A DNA stretch of 64,000 nucleotides from Pseudomonas fluorescens (GCF_005938625.1 NZ_VCNJ01000013.1:1-64000), one strand, 5' to 3'. Positions 53,874 to 63,389 are shown, numbered from the stretch's first letter. Numbers and translations are program-made. Notes: a model not told the origin generated them from the letters alone.

Positions 53874-55229
53874 ATGCTGGATAGACTGTTAGCCCTGCTT
53901 GTTCTGGCGCTCGTCCTCGGCGTGCCGCTGGGCCTGATCTTCCTGGTCACCGGGCAGTTCCTGATGGACTTCGTGTTCTTCTACCCACTGTTCATGTCCG
54001 GGTTGTGGATTGCCGGTGGCCTGTATTTCTGGCTGCACTGGGAGCGCCACTGGCCGTGGCAGGACGACACCCTGCCGCCGCCACTGGAAGGCGAGCCGCT
54101 GATCTCGATCCTGATCCCTTGCTACAACGAAGGTGACAACGCCGCCGACACCATCCACGCGGCGCTGGCCCAGCATTACCCGAACATCGAAGTCATCGCG
54201 ATCAATGACGGCTCCAAGGACAACACCGCCGAAGTGCTTGATGCGCTGGCCAAGGAAGATCCACGTCTGCGCGTGCTGCATCTGGCGGAAAACCAGGGCA
54301 AGGCTGTCGCGCTGCGCATGGGCGCCATTGCGGCGCGTAGTGAGTATCTGGTGTGCATCGACGGTGACGCGCTGCTGGCGCCGAACACCGCAGCCTATCT
54401 GGTCGCGCCGATGCTGGATAACGCACGCCTCGGCGCGGTGACCGGTAACCCACGGATTCGCACGCGCTCAACGTTGGTCGGGCGGGTGCAGGTCGGTGAG
54501 TTCTCCTCGATCATCGGGCTGATTAAGCGTACGCAACGGGTGTTCGGGCGGATCTTTACTGTGTCCGGGGTGATCGTCGCCTTCCGCCGTACCGCGCTGA
54601 ACCGCGTCGGTTACTGGAGCCCGGACATGATCACCGAAGACATCGACATCAGCTGGAAGCTGCAACTGGATCACTGGAGCATCTTCTACGAGCCGCGAGC
54701 GTTGTGCTGGATCCTGATGCCGGAAACCCTCGGCGGTTTGTGGAAGCAGCGTTTGCGCTGGGCACAGGGCGGCGCCGAAGTGCTGTTCAAAAACATCCGT
54801 GGCATCTGGCAGTACCGCCATCGTTACCTGTGGCCGCTGCTCTTCGAATACTGCCTGTCGACCGGTTGGGCGTTCACCTTCCTGCTGTCGGTGATCTTCT
54901 GGGGCGTCGGCAAGTTTGTGGTCATGCCCGAGGCGATCGCGGTGGATCACCTGATGCCACCAGCGTTTACCGGGTTGCTGCTGGCGTTTGTCTGCCTGGT
55001 GCAGTTCGCGGTCAGCATCATCATTGACCGCCGCTACGAGCCGGGGTTGGGCAAGACCATGTTCTGGGTGGTGTGGTACCCGATCGCGTTCTGGTTTGTC
55101 AGTTTGCTGACCACCCTGGTCAGCTTCCCGAAAGTGCTGTTCGGCCAACATCAGAAACGTGCGCGTTGGGTCAGCCCCGACCGGGGTATCAAACCGATCG
55201 GCGACGACGAAGAGGAGGTCATCAAATGA
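53874..55229 (+). CDS. pgaC: PgaC, PNAG synthase glycosyltransferase
   Basis: An inner-membrane processive GT2 enzyme (451 residues) that polymerises GlcNAc from UDP-GlcNAc. Two N-terminal helices, a cytoplasmic GT-A domain with [20 protein letters not shown], the DGS and DGDAL acid motifs, TEDIDIS and QRLRWAQGG (QxxRW), then three C-terminal helices. ATG 53874 immediately follows pgaB. Its stop overlaps the ATG of pgaD. Confidence 0.94.
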   Translation: MLDRLLALLVLALVLGVPLGLIFLVTGQFLMDFVFFYPLFMSGLWIAGGLYFWLHWERHWPWQDDTLPPPLEGEPLISILIPCYNEGDNAADTIHAALAQHYPNIEVIAINDGSKDNTAEVLDALAKEDPRLRVLHLAENQGKAVALRMGAIAARSEYLVCIDGDALLAPNTAAYLVAPMLDNARLGAVTGNPRIRTRSTLVGRVQVGEFSSIIGLIKRTQRVFGRIFTVSGVIVAFRRTALNRVGYWSPDMITEDIDISWKLQLDHWSIFYEPRALCWILMPETLGGLWKQRLRWAQGGAEVLFKNIRGIWQYRHRYLWPLLFEYCLSTGWAFTFLLSVIFWGVGKFVVMPEAIAVDHLMPPAFTGLLLAFVCLVQFAVSIIIDRRYEPGLGKTMFWVVWYPIAFWFVSLLTTLVSFPKVLFGQHQKRARWVSPDRGIKPIGDDEEEVIK

Positions 55230-55753
55230 AAATCATCCGGACCCGCCAGCGGCCTTTTCTGGTCGTGGTCGATGTGATTCTTACCGTGGTGGCGTGGGTG
55301 GGGCTGCTGTTCTTGCTGATACGCGGGTTGTGGCCGCTGATTGAAACCCACGCCGGTGGGCCGCGCATCGACAACTCGGCATTCGATGCGCTGGGCACCT
55401 TGCAGATTTATTTGTGGGTGGCGTTGGTCAACGCGGTGATTCTGATTTCCTGGGCGCGTTATCAACAGCGCAAGAGTCGCAGTTTCGCGCAACGCCGGTT
55501 GCCTTCGCCGGTGATCGACGATGAAGGGTTGAGCAAGAGTTTCAAACTTTGCGATGACCGCTTTCAGAAACTGCGCACGCCCGGGGTGATGACCATTCAC
55601 AACGATCAGGAAGGCGACATCAGCCATGTGGTGACGCATTTCTGGCCGGTGCAACAGCAGGAATTGCCACCGCCGCTGGCACCGCTGGAGCATCCGCGGG
55701 TGATTTTCCTGCATGCCGAAGATGACGATAATCGCGAGCCTCTTCCCCGTTAA
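55226..55753 (+). CDS. pgaD: PgaD, PNAG synthase auxiliary subunit
   Basis: A 175-residue membrane protein with two helices ([40 protein letters not shown]) and a cytoplasmic tail of about 100 residues, longer than the E. coli form. PgaD stabilises PgaC and, in E. coli, takes part in c-di-GMP activation. ATG 55226 overlaps the pgaC stop, with AGAGGAGG upstream. It ends the operon; a 107-bp inverted-repeat element follows at once. Confidence 0.9.
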   Translation: MKIIRTRQRPFLVVVDVILTVVAWVGLLFLLIRGLWPLIETHAGGPRIDNSAFDALGTLQIYLWVALVNAVILISWARYQQRKSRSFAQRRLPSPVIDDEGLSKSFKLCDDRFQKLRTPGVMTIHNDQEGDISHVVTHFWPVQQQELPPPLAPLEHPRVIFLHAEDDDNREPLPR

Positions 55754-55860
55754 TTGATCGTTCCCACGTTCCGCGTGGGAATGCCTCTAGGGACGCTCTG
55801 CGTCCAGTGACGCGGAGCGTCACGGGCTGCATTCCCACGCAGGAGCGTAAGAACGATCAA
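55754..55860. repeat. 107-bp element with perfect 10-bp terminal inverted repeats
   Basis: TTGATCGTTC at the left end is the exact inverse of GAACGATCAA at the right, and internal palindromes (CCACG...CGTGG; GACGCTCTGCGTC; GACGCGGAGCGTC) fill it. It begins at the pgaD stop and ends near the oxidoreductase stop, so it separates two convergent genes. It resembles a common non-coding Pseudomonas repeat, possibly MITE-like or a two-way terminator. Confidence 0.75.
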
Positions 55861-55867
55861 TCGGCCG

Positions 55868-57391
55868 CTAATCGCGGATCAGTTCCCAAGCCTCTTCCAT
55901 CGGCAGCGGTTGCTTCATGCGCTCGGTGAGTAACGCCATCGCTCTTTCTTTCTCGCAAGCCACGGCGGCAACTACCACACCGTTTCTACCGAACAGACCA
56001 ATAAATGGCGGATGTTCAGGCTCGCCGAGAAACTCCACCTCATCCCAGTGCTCAGCATGGCCGAGGTAGTCGTAGTTCTTGCCGAAATGCCAGGTCCAGA
56101 AGAACGGCACGTCGAGGTAATGTTCGTCGCCACCGAGCATGTTGGCGGCAGCGATGCGTGCGTGCTGCTGGGCCAGTCGCCAGTGCTCGATGCGTTGCAA
56201 CTGGCCGTTCAGCGGGAATGTGGCGATGTCGCCGATCGCCCACAGGCTTTCGCTCACGCGCATGCCGTCGTCGACGCGCAATGACTGATCCTTTTCCCTC
56301 GGCAGTGACGCGAACGCTTCGGTCGCCGGATGCACGCCTATCCCCGCCAGTATCAGGTCGGCTGAAAGTCGCAGGCCATTGTCCAGCAGCACCGCCTCGA
56401 CTTTGCCGTCGCCGATGATCTCGGTGGCTTGGTGATCGTCGATGAATTTCACCCCATGTTCTTCGTGTAATGAACGAATGGCTTTGCCCACGGCTTCGCC
56501 CAATTGTGCGGCGAAGGGGATAGCGTGACGGGCGAGTACGGTGACATCGAGACCATGCTGACGCAGGGCCGAAGCGCATTCGAGAGCGATGAAGCTGTCG
56601 CCGATGATCACTGCGCGTTGATCGGGGTGGGCAGAGTTCATGATCCGTTCGGCCTGGGCTTTTGAGCGCAATACGAAGACCTGCGGCAGGTCAGCCCCGG
56701 GTAATGCCAACGGGTTGGGCTCGCCGCCGGTGGCCAGCACGGCGGCGTCATAGCGCAGGGTCTGGCCATCGCTCAGGTGCAAAATCTTGTTGGCGGCGTC
56801 GAGCGAGGTAATTTCGTTTTCCAGTCGCTCGATGCGCTGCTCTTTATAGAAGGTTTCATCTCGCAGCGGCGGCGCTTCCTCAGGTGGCATTTCCCCGGCG
56901 AGGACGAATTTGCTCAGCACCGTGCGGTCGTAACCGGCATCGGCCTCGCGGTCGATCATTACGATGCGGCCTCCAAAACCCTTTTCTCGCAGCGCCGCTG
57001 CACACGCCGTACCGGCCGCACCCGCGCCGACAATCACGAATGTGCGCGGATCATCCGCCGCAGGGGTGTGCGCATCGGGCAACGGTTGTTCATCGACCCA
57101 AACTTCATCGCCGCGCAGCTCCAGTGGATAGCGCTTGAGGCTGTCGAGGGCCGGTGGCTCACACAGTGCGCCGTCTTCTACGCGAAACGCAGCCTTGTGC
57201 CACGGGCAGATCAGCCGTCCGTGACACACCGCGCCCTCAGCCAACGGTGCGCCGGCATGGGGGCATTCGCCCTGAAAGGCGCGTAACTGCCCACCGGCGC
57301 GCAACAGCACAATCTTGCAGTCGCCTATTTCAACTTGCAGGCCACGGTCTTCAGGGACATCGGCAAAACGGGCGACGCGGTGCAGGGACAT
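55868..57391 (-). CDS. Rieske-domain FAD-dependent pyridine nucleotide oxidoreductase
   Basis: A 507-residue fusion. Residues 1-105 are a Rieske [2Fe-2S] domain with ECPHAGAPL and ICPWHKAAF (both Cys-x-His motifs intact). The rest is a two-dinucleotide-fold reductase: FVIVGAGAAGTACAAALREK (FAD), ATGGEPNPLALPG, RAVIIGDSFIALECASALRQ (NAD(P)H) and ESLWAIGDIATFPL. The form resembles AIF-like proteins and ferredoxin reductases of ring-hydroxylating oxygenases, though no oxygenase gene is nearby. ATG 57391 follows GAGGAAG; the ATG-like starts further up would add an unlikely leader. It is divergent from the PEBP gene. Its electron acceptor is unknown. Confidence 0.86.
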   Translation of the reverse strand: MSLHRVARFADVPEDRGLQVEIGDCKIVLLRAGGQLRAFQGECPHAGAPLAEGAVCHGRLICPWHKAAFRVEDGALCEPPALDSLKRYPLELRGDEVWVDEQPLPDAHTPAADDPRTFVIVGAGAAGTACAAALREKGFGGRIVMIDREADAGYDRTVLSKFVLAGEMPPEEAPPLRDETFYKEQRIERLENEITSLDAANKILHLSDGQTLRYDAAVLATGGEPNPLALPGADLPQVFVLRSKAQAERIMNSAHPDQRAVIIGDSFIALECASALRQHGLDVTVLARHAIPFAAQLGEAVGKAIRSLHEEHGVKFIDDHQATEIIGDGKVEAVLLDNGLRLSADLILAGIGVHPATEAFASLPREKDQSLRVDDGMRVSESLWAIGDIATFPLNGQLQRIEHWRLAQQHARIAAANMLGGDEHYLDVPFFWTWHFGKNYDYLGHAEHWDEVEFLGEPEHPPFIGLFGRNGVVVAAVACEKERAMALLTERMKQPLPMEEAWELIRD

Positions 57392-57530
57392 GTTCGGCTT
57401 CCTCGCGGGCATTTCTCATGTGAGTTTGCGCGGCAGCGCGAGGTTCAGCCATTTGCCACTGCCACGGCACCAACGGTACAGCTATAGTTTGCATGCCGAC
57501 GACGGCCCCACTGCACAAGGTGCTCCCGGA

Positions 57531-58091
57531 ATGACCCGATTGACCTCTCTCAACCCCTGGCTGGCGGCCCTCGCCGTCACCCTTTGCGTGCAGTTTCCGG
57601 CGCAGGCCCAGGAGCGTTTCACCCTGAACATCCCGGGTGTTTCCGATAACCGCCTGTTCACCTCGGCAGCCGCCAGCGATGCAGCCGGCTGCGGCGGCAA
57701 GAACCAGTCGCCGGCCCTGAGCTGGAACGCAGGACCTGCCGGCACCCTGAGCTACGCGATCGTCATGCATGACCCGGACGGCCAGAAAGGCCTGGGCGTC
57801 GATCACTGGATTCATTACGGCATCAAAGCCACCACGCACCAGATTGCCGCGGGCGTCGGTGCCAAATCCGCATTTGAAGGTGTTGGCGGCACCAACAGCA
57901 AGGGCAACACCCATTACATGGGGCCTTGCCCGCCAGTGGGCGACAGTGCGCACCACTACATCATCCAGATCTACGCACTGGATCTGGCCCCGGATGCTTT
58001 GCCGGCCGGTTTGACCCGCGCCGAACTGATGGAAAAAATCAAAGGCCATGTCCTGCGTAACAGCAGTGCGGTGCGGCGTTATCACCGCTGA
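57531..58091 (+). CDS. YbhB/YbcL-type PEBP family protein, secreted
   Basis: A 186-residue phosphatidylethanolamine-binding-like protein with a Sec signal (LAALAVTLCVQFPAQAQ, cleavage near residue 27). Family motifs: GGKNQSPALSWNAGPAGTLS, AIVMHDPDGQKGLGVDHWIH (DPD and the ligand pocket His) and YMGPCPPVGDSAHHYIIQIY. Bacterial members are of uncertain role. ATG 57531 is preferred over a long upstream in-frame extension that overlaps the divergent oxidoreductase. Confidence 0.86.
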   Translation: MTRLTSLNPWLAALAVTLCVQFPAQAQERFTLNIPGVSDNRLFTSAAASDAAGCGGKNQSPALSWNAGPAGTLSYAIVMHDPDGQKGLGVDHWIHYGIKATTHQIAAGVGAKSAFEGVGGTNSKGNTHYMGPCPPVGDSAHHYIIQIYALDLAPDALPAGLTRAELMEKIKGHVLRNSSAVRRYHR

Positions 58092-58178
58092 AAATATTTT
58101 TAGCGGCGTTTAACCCGAACTGAAAGGGCTGCCCGTCTCAGTGGATGAATCATCAATTTCATCCCGAGGTCAGCCCCC

Positions 58179-59858
58179 ATGTCACTTCCTCTCTTGCGTC
58201 CTGTTGCGGTTGCTGTGCTGCTGGTGCTCGCCGGTTGCGGTGCTTCGTCCACACCCGATTCTGCTGCTGTGCCAGCGCCGGCACAGCCTGAGGTGCTGGT
58301 TCAGCAGGAAGCCGTGATGGCTGACACCTCAATGGCCAAGCGCGCGCTGTACAAGATGCCCAATGCAGGCAACGCGCCGATGCCGTTGAGTGAAAGTTAT
58401 CCACAGGGCTATCGCGACGAGCAGCGCGAGCAGTATCAGACGTTGGCCGATAACCCGATCCACAGCGTCGCCGAGACGCCGGTTTCTACCTTCAGTGCCG
58501 ACGTCGACACGGGCGCTTATGCCAACGTCCGTCGCCTGCTCAATCAAGGCCGATTGCCGCCGGAAGGCGCGGTACGGCTGGAGGAAATGGTCAATTACTT
58601 CTCCTATGACTACGCGCTGCCCAGCGACGGCTCGCCGTTTGGCGTGACCACTGAACTGGCCGTATCTCCGTGGAACCCGCACACCCGCTTGCTGCGCATC
58701 GGCATCAAGGCGTCCGACCGTGCCGTGACGGAACTGGCCCCGGCCAATCTGGTGTTTTTGGTCGACGTGTCCGGCTCGATGGATCGTCGCGAAGGCCTGC
58801 CGATGGTGAAAAGCACGCTGAAATTGCTGGTCGATCAGTTGCGCGATCAGGATCGTGTGTCATTGGTGGTGTATGCCGGTGAATCGAGAGTGGTGCTGGA
58901 GCCTACTTCCGGACGGGATAAAGCGAAAATTCGTACAGCCATTGAGCAATTGACTGCGGGCGGTTCGACCGCTGGTGCTTCAGGCATCGAATTGGCCTAC
59001 CAAAAGGCACAGCAAGCCTTCATCCCCAAAGGCATCAACCGCATTCTCTTGGCCACCGATGGCGACTTCAATGTCGGCGTCAGCGACTTCCACAGCCTCA
59101 AACAAATGGCTGTGGATGAACGCCAAAGCGGGATTTCGCTGACGACCCTGGGTTTTGGTGTGGATAACTACAATGAACACTTGATGGAACAACTGGCCGA
59201 TGCCGGCGATGGCAACTACGCCTATATCGATAATCTGCGCGAGGCGCGCAAAGTGTTGGTGGATCAGTTGAGTTCGACGCTTGCCGTGGTGGCGGAAAAC
59301 GTCAAATTGCAGGTGGAATTCAACCCGGCGCAGGTCAGCGAATATCGCCTGCTTGGCTATGAAAACCGCGCGTTGAAGCGTGAGGATTTCAGCAATGACA
59401 AAGTCGATGCCGGCGAAATCGGCGCAGGACACACGGTGACCGCGCTGTACGAAATTGTTCCGGCGGGCGAGAAGGGCTGGCTGGAGCCGCTGCGTTACGC
59501 TGAGTCGGAGTCGGTTGTTTCCGGGAAGAACGGAGAATTGGCAATGCTGCGTGTGCGTTATCAACGTCCTGACGGTGGGAAAAGTCTGCTGATCGAGCGG
59601 CCAATCGCCAATCAGGTCGCGCCTGCCAGCGAAGACCTGCGCTTTGCCGCTGCCGTTGCTGCATTCTCCCAGCAACTCAAGGACGGTCGTTATACCGGCG
59701 ACTTCAGTCTGAAAGATACGGAAACACTGGCACGTGGCGCACGTGGCGATGACCGCTTCGGCCTGCGCAACGAGTTCGTGCAACTGGTTGAATTGGCGCA
59801 AAGTCTGCGCACATCGAGCGCTTCTAACGCGCTGGCCACTGAACGACGGATTGAATAA
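58179..59858 (+). CDS. von Willebrand factor A-domain lipoprotein (YfbK-like)
   Basis: A 559-residue lipoprotein with lipobox VLAGC near residue 20. An N-terminal conserved region (TPVSTFSADVDTGAYANVRR) precedes a VWA domain with MIDAS motif DVSGSMDRR at about 193-201 and the later ATDGDFNVGV. The C-terminal ~180 residues match the DUF3520-like end of YfbK proteins. It may bind a protein partner through a metal. The ECF sigma gene starts at the next base after its stop, so the two are co-translated. Its position before a sigma factor suggests it is either the sensed component or under that factor's control. Confidence 0.86.
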   Translation: MSLPLLRPVAVAVLLVLAGCGASSTPDSAAVPAPAQPEVLVQQEAVMADTSMAKRALYKMPNAGNAPMPLSESYPQGYRDEQREQYQTLADNPIHSVAETPVSTFSADVDTGAYANVRRLLNQGRLPPEGAVRLEEMVNYFSYDYALPSDGSPFGVTTELAVSPWNPHTRLLRIGIKASDRAVTELAPANLVFLVDVSGSMDRREGLPMVKSTLKLLVDQLRDQDRVSLVVYAGESRVVLEPTSGRDKAKIRTAIEQLTAGGSTAGASGIELAYQKAQQAFIPKGINRILLATDGDFNVGVSDFHSLKQMAVDERQSGISLTTLGFGVDNYNEHLMEQLADAGDGNYAYIDNLREARKVLVDQLSSTLAVVAENVKLQVEFNPAQVSEYRLLGYENRALKREDFSNDKVDAGEIGAGHTVTALYEIVPAGEKGWLEPLRYAESESVVSGKNGELAMLRVRYQRPDGGKSLLIERPIANQVAPASEDLRFAAAVAAFSQQLKDGRYTGDFSLKDTETLARGARGDDRFGLRNEFVQLVELAQSLRTSSASNALATERRIE

Positions 59859-60470
59859 GTGAGTCGTCTGAAAGGCTTTATCAGCCAGCTGTTTGCCTCG
59901 GCAGACAGCTTAACCGCCAGCAGCGATGAATCGCTGCTGGCGCGTTATCGCGAGGGCGACGGCACCGCGTTCGAGATTTTGTACGCGCGCCATCGCCAAG
60001 GCCTGTACCGGTTTCTGCTCGGATTGAGCGGCAAACCGGAACTGGCCGACGAAGTATTTCAGGAGACCTGGCTGAGCCTGATCCGCAGTAGCAGTCAGCC
60101 ACAAGGCCGGGCGACTTTTCGTACGTGGCTGTTCCAGATCGCGCGCAATCGCCTGATCGATCACTGGCGCAAACACGGCGCCTGGCAACCGCTGCACGAC
60201 AGCTACGACGAGCAAAATCACGCTGTCAGCGATGAGGCGAACGATCCCGAACAACTGCTCAGCCTCAGTCGCGACAGCCAGCGCCTGGAAAGCGCCCTGC
60301 AAACCCTGCCCGCCGACCAGCGCGAAGTGTTCCTGCTGCGCGCCCACGGCGACCTCGACTTTGCACAAATCGCCAGCCTCACCGAAGCACCGCTGGAAAC
60401 CGTCAAAAGCCGCTTGCGCTACGCCCAGCAAAAACTGCGTCGGCTGCTGGCCGAGGAGGTACTGACATGA
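59859..60470 (+). CDS. ECF-family RNA polymerase sigma factor
   Basis: A 203-residue sigma factor. Region 2 is DEVFQETWLSLIRSSSQPQG...FRTWLFQIARNRLIDHWRKH and region 4 is LPADQREVFLLRAHGDLDFA then ASLTEAPLETVKSRLRYAQQ, both complete. GTG 59859 directly follows the VWA stop. It overlaps the next gene by four bases, the usual layout with an anti-sigma factor gene. The target promoters are not identifiable here. Confidence 0.9.
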   Translation: MSRLKGFISQLFASADSLTASSDESLLARYREGDGTAFEILYARHRQGLYRFLLGLSGKPELADEVFQETWLSLIRSSSQPQGRATFRTWLFQIARNRLIDHWRKHGAWQPLHDSYDEQNHAVSDEANDPEQLLSLSRDSQRLESALQTLPADQREVFLLRAHGDLDFAQIASLTEAPLETVKSRLRYAQQKLRRLLAEEVLT

Positions 60471-61063
60471 CTGACGCCCGCCAGACACCCGAAGATCCGC
60501 TGATCAAACATGTGCGCGAACAGCACAACGCCGAACCTCCAGCGTACCTTGATGCGTTCATCCTCAACGCTGCGCAGCGTCAAATCCCTGCGCCGAAACC
60601 AAGCCTGTGGCACCGCTGGCTGGACGCTTGCCGCAAACCACGCTGGCAAGTCGCGTTCGCCAGCCTCGTTGGTGTGGCATTGATGTTATCGCTGGTGCAG
60701 CGCGCCCCTGAACCGCTGCGTCAGTACGACTACGCCCCAGCCCCCAAGCTTGCTGTACCCATGACCGAAACAGACTCCGCGCAACTGCACCGATTGTCGG
60801 CCCCGGCCGGCGCCATGCCGGCACCTGTGCCGATGATGGAAATGGCCGCGCCGATGCAAGATCAAGCCATCAGCGCCGACGAGGCCAAATTCAGCAAGCG
60901 CGCCGCTGCCCCGGTCAATGGTCTCGACGCGCAACTGCGCGAAGTCCTGCGCCTGCGCGAATCCGGCCAATCGCAAGCCGCCGACAGCCTGTTCAACAAC
61001 CTGCACAAACGCTACCCGAACGCCGATCTCGATGCCCGACTTGAGCAGTTGCGGAAAAAATGA
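60467..61063 (+). CDS. Putative anti-sigma-like membrane protein
   Basis: A 198-residue protein with one membrane helix at about 64-80 (WQVAFASLVGVALMLSLVQR). The N-terminal ~60 residues (EPPAYLDAFILNAAQRQIPA) are cytoplasmic, and a Pro/Ala/Met-rich periplasmic part ends in a helical hairpin like a TPR half (REVLRLRESGQSQAADSLFN). The ZAS zinc motif (HxxxCxxC) is missing, so the anti-sigma role is inferred only from the four-base overlap with the sigma gene and from topology. Confidence 0.7.
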   Translation: MTDARQTPEDPLIKHVREQHNAEPPAYLDAFILNAAQRQIPAPKPSLWHRWLDACRKPRWQVAFASLVGVALMLSLVQRAPEPLRQYDYAPAPKLAVPMTETDSAQLHRLSAPAGAMPAPVPMMEMAAPMQDQAISADEAKFSKRAAAPVNGLDAQLREVLRLRESGQSQAADSLFNNLHKRYPNADLDARLEQLRKK

Positions 61064-61143
61064 CCACTTGATCCACCAGCCATTTGGCATTGCCCCGCAA
61101 AAACGCGCACTATCGGGGCATTGCCGATGCGCTGGAGGACAAC

Positions 61144-61350
61144 GTGGCAGCAAAAATTGACCGCATCGCCCAACTGCTCAACTGCCCGGAGAAGGGCGAA
61201 GAGATGCGGCGCGCGATTACCGAGACCCGTAAGGAGTTTCTGCTGAATCAGCCGGAAGAGGATGTCGTTGATGGGGACGAGGTTTTTGAGGAGGTTGAGG
61301 AGGAAGAGGACGACGATGATTACGACGAGTTCGACTGGACGACGGAGTGA
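61144..61350 (+). CDS. Small acidic conserved-looking protein
   Basis: A 68-residue protein from GTG 61144, with GGAGG five bases before it (61134-61138). The first half ([20 protein letters not shown]) looks folded and the C-terminal 30 residues are almost all Glu and Asp. In-frame TTG at 61084 is possible but lacks a ribosome site. No family recognised. It is followed by a bidirectional terminator. Confidence 0.7.
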   Translation: MAAKIDRIAQLLNCPEKGEEMRRAITETRKEFLLNQPEEDVVDGDEVFEEVEEEEDDDDYDEFDWTTE

Positions 61351-61382
61351 CGTCGTTCCAGTCCCTTTGCATCGCCCACAAA

Positions 61383-61415
61383 AAAGCCCCGGACCATCAC
61401 AGTCCGGGGCTTTCT
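61383..61415. terminator. Bidirectional Rho-independent terminator
   Basis: GCCCCGGAC (61387-61395) and GTCCGGGGC (61403-61411) form a nine-base stem with a seven-base loop, flanked by six A on the left and TTT on the right. It ends the small acidic gene on one strand and tRNA-Arg on the other. Confidence 0.88.
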
Positions 61416-61428
61416 CGTTTAAATCAAT

Positions 61429-61504
61429 GGCGCACCAGGCGGGATTCGAACCCACGACCCCTGCCTTCGGAGGGCAGTACTCTATCCAGCTGAGCTACTG
61501 GTGC
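61429..61504 (-). tRNA. tRNA-Arg (anticodon CCG)
   Basis: The minus strand from 61504 reads GCACCAGTAGCTCAGCTGGA, with acceptor stem GCACCAG / CTGGTGC, anticodon loop CTCCGAA in stem CTGCC/GGCAG, T loop GGTTCGAATCC and encoded CCA (61429-61431). It is 76 nt long with all arms intact. The anticodon CCG reads CGG codons, common in this GC-rich genome. Confidence 0.96.
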
Positions 61505-61946
61505 AGCGGGCGACATCATACCTAGGTCGGCTCGGGGCGTCCATGCTGGGTTTGAGCGGGTATTGTCAGTGCGCGTGTCGGCGCAAATTGCTGCATTCCT
61601 TAAAGCTGTAACGTCCTGCAAAACCCTCGCTTGGCGCTTTGGCGGGGTTGATCTAAGGTTTTCCTGCGATGGGGGCTTTTGGCTCGTTGATCTGAAAAAT
61701 TCCACAAACACGGCGTTTTTGTTCTTTTTTTCGAACGACCTATTGTCCTTTAACCCCTTTGATCCTACGATCCGTTTGAGATTTCAAACGCTCGTTGACG
61801 GGATGTTGAAGCGCAGGTGCTACCAATAGTGCACTGTCGATGCGCCACATCCGGTCACTGATTTCCCTGACGGCAGCCTTGCGAGGCGCCTTTCTACAAT
61901 CATAATTTGCTCCGCGCAGGCCGCGGTGCTGTTAAGGAAAGCCGAC
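61505..61946. other. 442-bp region without a supported gene before gabD
   Basis: This stretch is AT-richer than its surroundings. It contains one 88-codon open frame on the + strand (61563-61829) with odd composition (Phe-rich, no ribosome site) that I do not believe. It must hold the tRNA promoter (leftward, near 61510-61560) and the gabD promoter (rightward, probably 61820-61930). Confidence 0.5.
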
Positions 61947-63389
61947 ATGCAGCTTAAAGACACCCTGTTGTTCCGCCAGCAAGCCTTCATTGATGGCGCT
62001 TGGGTCGATGCGGACAACGGTCAGACGATCAAGGTCAACAATCCGGCCACCGGTGAAATCCTCGGTACTGTGCCGAAAATGGGCGCCGCCGAAACCCGCC
62101 GTGCCATCGAAGCCGCTGACAAGGCGCTGCCGGCCTGGCGTGCACTGACCGCCAAAGAGCGTGCCGGCAAGCTGCGTCGCTGGTTCGAATTGATGATCGA
62201 GAACCAGGACGACCTCGCGCGCCTGATGACCCTCGAACAGGGCAAGCCGCTGGCCGAAGCCAAGGGCGAAATCGTTTACGCCGCGTCGTTCATCGAGTGG
62301 TTCGCAGAAGAAGCCAAGCGCATCTACGGTGACGTTATTCCGGGCCACCAGCCAGACAAGCGCCTGATCGTGATCAAGCAGCCAATCGGCGTGACCGCTG
62401 CGATCACTCCATGGAACTTCCCGGCGGCGATGATCACCCGCAAGGCCGGTCCAGCGCTGGCTGCCGGTTGCACCATGGTGCTCAAGCCTGCTTCGCAAAC
62501 TCCGTTTTCCGCTTTCGCCCTGGCCGAACTGGCTCAGCGCGCGGGCATTCCTGCGGGCGTGTTCAGTGTCGTTTCCGGCAGCGCCGGCGACATCGGCAGC
62601 GAGCTGACCAGCAACCCGATCGTGCGCAAGCTGTCCTTCACCGGTTCGACCGAAATCGGCCGTCAACTGATGTCGGAATGCGCCAAGGACATCAAGAAAG
62701 TCTCGCTGGAATTGGGCGGCAACGCGCCGTTCATCGTGTTCGACGATGCGGATCTGGATAAGGCCGTCGAAGGCGCGATCATTTCCAAGTACCGCAACAA
62801 CGGCCAGACCTGCGTCTGCGCCAACCGCCTGTACATTCAGGATTCGGTCTACGACGCGTTCGCCGAGAAGCTGAAAGTGGCTGTGGCCAAACTGAAGATC
62901 GGCAACGGTCTGGAAGATGGCACCACCACTGGCCCGCTGATCGACGAAAAAGCCGTGGCCAAGGTGCAAGAGCACATTGCTGACGCTGTAGCCAAAGGCG
63001 CGACCGTGCTGGCTGGCGGCAAGCCAATGGAAGGCAACTTCTTCGAGCCGACCATCCTGACCAACGTGCCGAAAAATGCCGCCGTGGCCAAGGAAGAAAC
63101 TTTCGGTCCGCTGGCGCCGCTGTTCCGCTTCAAAGATGAAGCCGAAGTGATCGCGATGTCCAACGACACCGAGTTCGGTCTGGCTTCCTACTTCTATGCT
63201 CGCGACCTCGGTCGTGTGTTCCGTGTCGCTGAAGCGCTGGAATACGGCATGGTCGGCGTCAATACCGGGCTGATCTCCAACGAAGTCGCGCCGTTCGGCG
63301 GCATCAAGGCCTCGGGCCTGGGCCGTGAAGGCTCCAAGTACGGCATCGAAGATTACCTGGAAATCAAATACCTCTGCCTGGGCATCTAA
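61947..63389 (+). CDS. gabD: Succinate-semialdehyde dehydrogenase (NADP+)
   Basis: Oxidises succinate semialdehyde to succinate in the 4-aminobutyrate pathway; 480 residues, the normal length. ALDH motifs are intact: TPWNFPAAMITRKAGPALAA (Asn of the oxyanion hole), SFTGSTEIGRQL (cofactor), VSLELGGNAPFIVF (general-base Glu) and NNGQTCVCANRLY (catalytic Cys, with the second Cys two residues later seen in GabD). ATG 61947 follows AAGGAAA. gabT follows after 185 bp on the same strand. Confidence 0.95.
   Translation: MQLKDTLLFRQQAFIDGAWVDADNGQTIKVNNPATGEILGTVPKMGAAETRRAIEAADKALPAWRALTAKERAGKLRRWFELMIENQDDLARLMTLEQGKPLAEAKGEIVYAASFIEWFAEEAKRIYGDVIPGHQPDKRLIVIKQPIGVTAAITPWNFPAAMITRKAGPALAAGCTMVLKPASQTPFSAFALAELAQRAGIPAGVFSVVSGSAGDIGSELTSNPIVRKLSFTGSTEIGRQLMSECAKDIKKVSLELGGNAPFIVFDDADLDKAVEGAIISKYRNNGQTCVCANRLYIQDSVYDAFAEKLKVAVAKLKIGNGLEDGTTTGPLIDEKAVAKVQEHIADAVAKGATVLAGGKPMEGNFFEPTILTNVPKNAAVAKEETFGPLAPLFRFKDEAEVIAMSNDTEFGLASYFYARDLGRVFRVAEALEYGMVGVNTGLISNEVAPFGGIKASGLGREGSKYGIEDYLEIKYLCLGI

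Noticed and set aside
61563..61829. An 88-codon open frame upstream of gabD
   Set aside because: No ribosome site, unusual Phe-rich composition and placement in an AT-rich promoter-like gap between a tRNA and gabD.
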